NCBI GenBank assembly: GCA_023145975.1
Contig: JAGLCZ010000663.1
Coordinates: 1 to 6,679 of the forward strand
Length of the DNA stretch: 6,679 bases
Direction of reading: 5' to 3'
From: Candidatus Hydrogenedentota bacterium
GTDB lineage: Bacteria; Hydrogenedentota; Hydrogenedentia; Hydrogenedentales; CAITNO01
Part shown: positions 6,639 through 6,679 of the stretch, piece after piece
Numbering within the stretch: the stretch's first letter is position 1
Layout: every line of letters begins with the position of its first letter
The notes under the pieces: model-generated
What the model was told of the DNA's origin: nothing
The model's input: the letters and a program-made list of their open reading frames with translations, nothing else
The model's database searches: none
Made by a program: the position numbers and the translations under genes

Positions 6639-6679
6639 CGTCATTGCGACACTTCCCGTCATTGCGAGCGTAGCGAAGC
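6639..6679. repeat. Dispersed CGTCATTGCGA-type intergenic repeat, cut by the window edge
   Basis: CGTCATTGCGA occurs at 6639-6649 and 6657-6667 (18-bp period). The second copy continues as GCGTAGCGAAGC to the last base. From memory, this resembles a well-known short intergenic repeat (CATTGCGAGCG...AGCGAAGCAAT) scattered through many unrelated bacterial genomes. If it follows that pattern, GCAAT just past 6679 would complete an imperfect palindrome. The first copy diverges after CGTCATTGCGA and is a partial unit. Confidence 0.65.

Larger units (their letters stand above)
6314..6679. other. Non-coding upstream region
   Basis: No convincing open frame on either strand. Apart from the ribosome binding site, promoter, hairpin and repeats listed separately, the stretch at about 6551-6638 holds nothing I can name. 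A weak pair CCTTTTT (6333-6339) and AAAAAGG (6391-6397), and the 7-mer GTCACAG at 6342-6348 and 6397-6403, flank the -10 region; both may be chance in AT-rich DNA. Confidence 0.6.

Noticed and set aside
6594..6662. Minus-strand 22-codon frame beginning MTGSVAMTIAVV
   Set aside because: Its start lies inside the dispersed CGTCATTGCGA repeat, it has no ribosome binding site and it is very short; most likely chance.

Overview
The window is almost entirely one very large gene on the minus strand. It starts at 6313 and is still open at base 1 (2104 codons visible), followed upstream by about 366 bases of non-coding DNA. The product is a secreted or surface-exposed multimodular right-handed beta-helix protein. 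No second protein-coding gene is supported, and I see no multi-gene system.

Layout, read 5' to 3' on the minus strand. 6679-6314 is an intergenic region. It holds the edge of a dispersed CGTCATTGCGA-type repeat, a short repeated motif (CATCCCATAG) in direct and inverted copies, a terminator-like hairpin, a good sigma70-like promoter and a strong ribosome binding site. 6313-6227 encodes a signal peptide. 6223-4874, 4864-3320 and 3310-1559 encode three homologous modules. Each module has an N-terminal cap domain (PDGRSW, YGGF, QRDW, DGF...NG motifs), a run of beta-helix coils (NCxF...N...GGGIY), a C-terminal cap (SPCIDTGT...DMGAYE) and an InlB-B-repeat-like bead (FSxW...MDxDKxxxAxF). 1552-602 is a fourth, short module without the bead. 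574-32 encodes two tandem Ig-like DUF5011-type domains. The last visible residues are PEGEGE, which looks like the start of a flexible linker. The C-terminus and any anchor or sorting signal lie outside the window.

Coil number differs between modules (about 7, 10, 12 and 4). Module 3 contains an exact 78-bp tandem duplication, so the gene appears to change size by in-frame coil gain and loss.

Organism: a bacterium with moderate GC, a Sec-type signal peptide, a Shine-Dalgarno site and a sigma70-like promoter. Giant modular proteins of this style, with EGEGE linkers, are in my recollection common in uncultivated environmental lineages such as Lentisphaerota, Hydrogenedentota and Planctomycetota. 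That assignment is a guess from protein style, not shown by the sequence.
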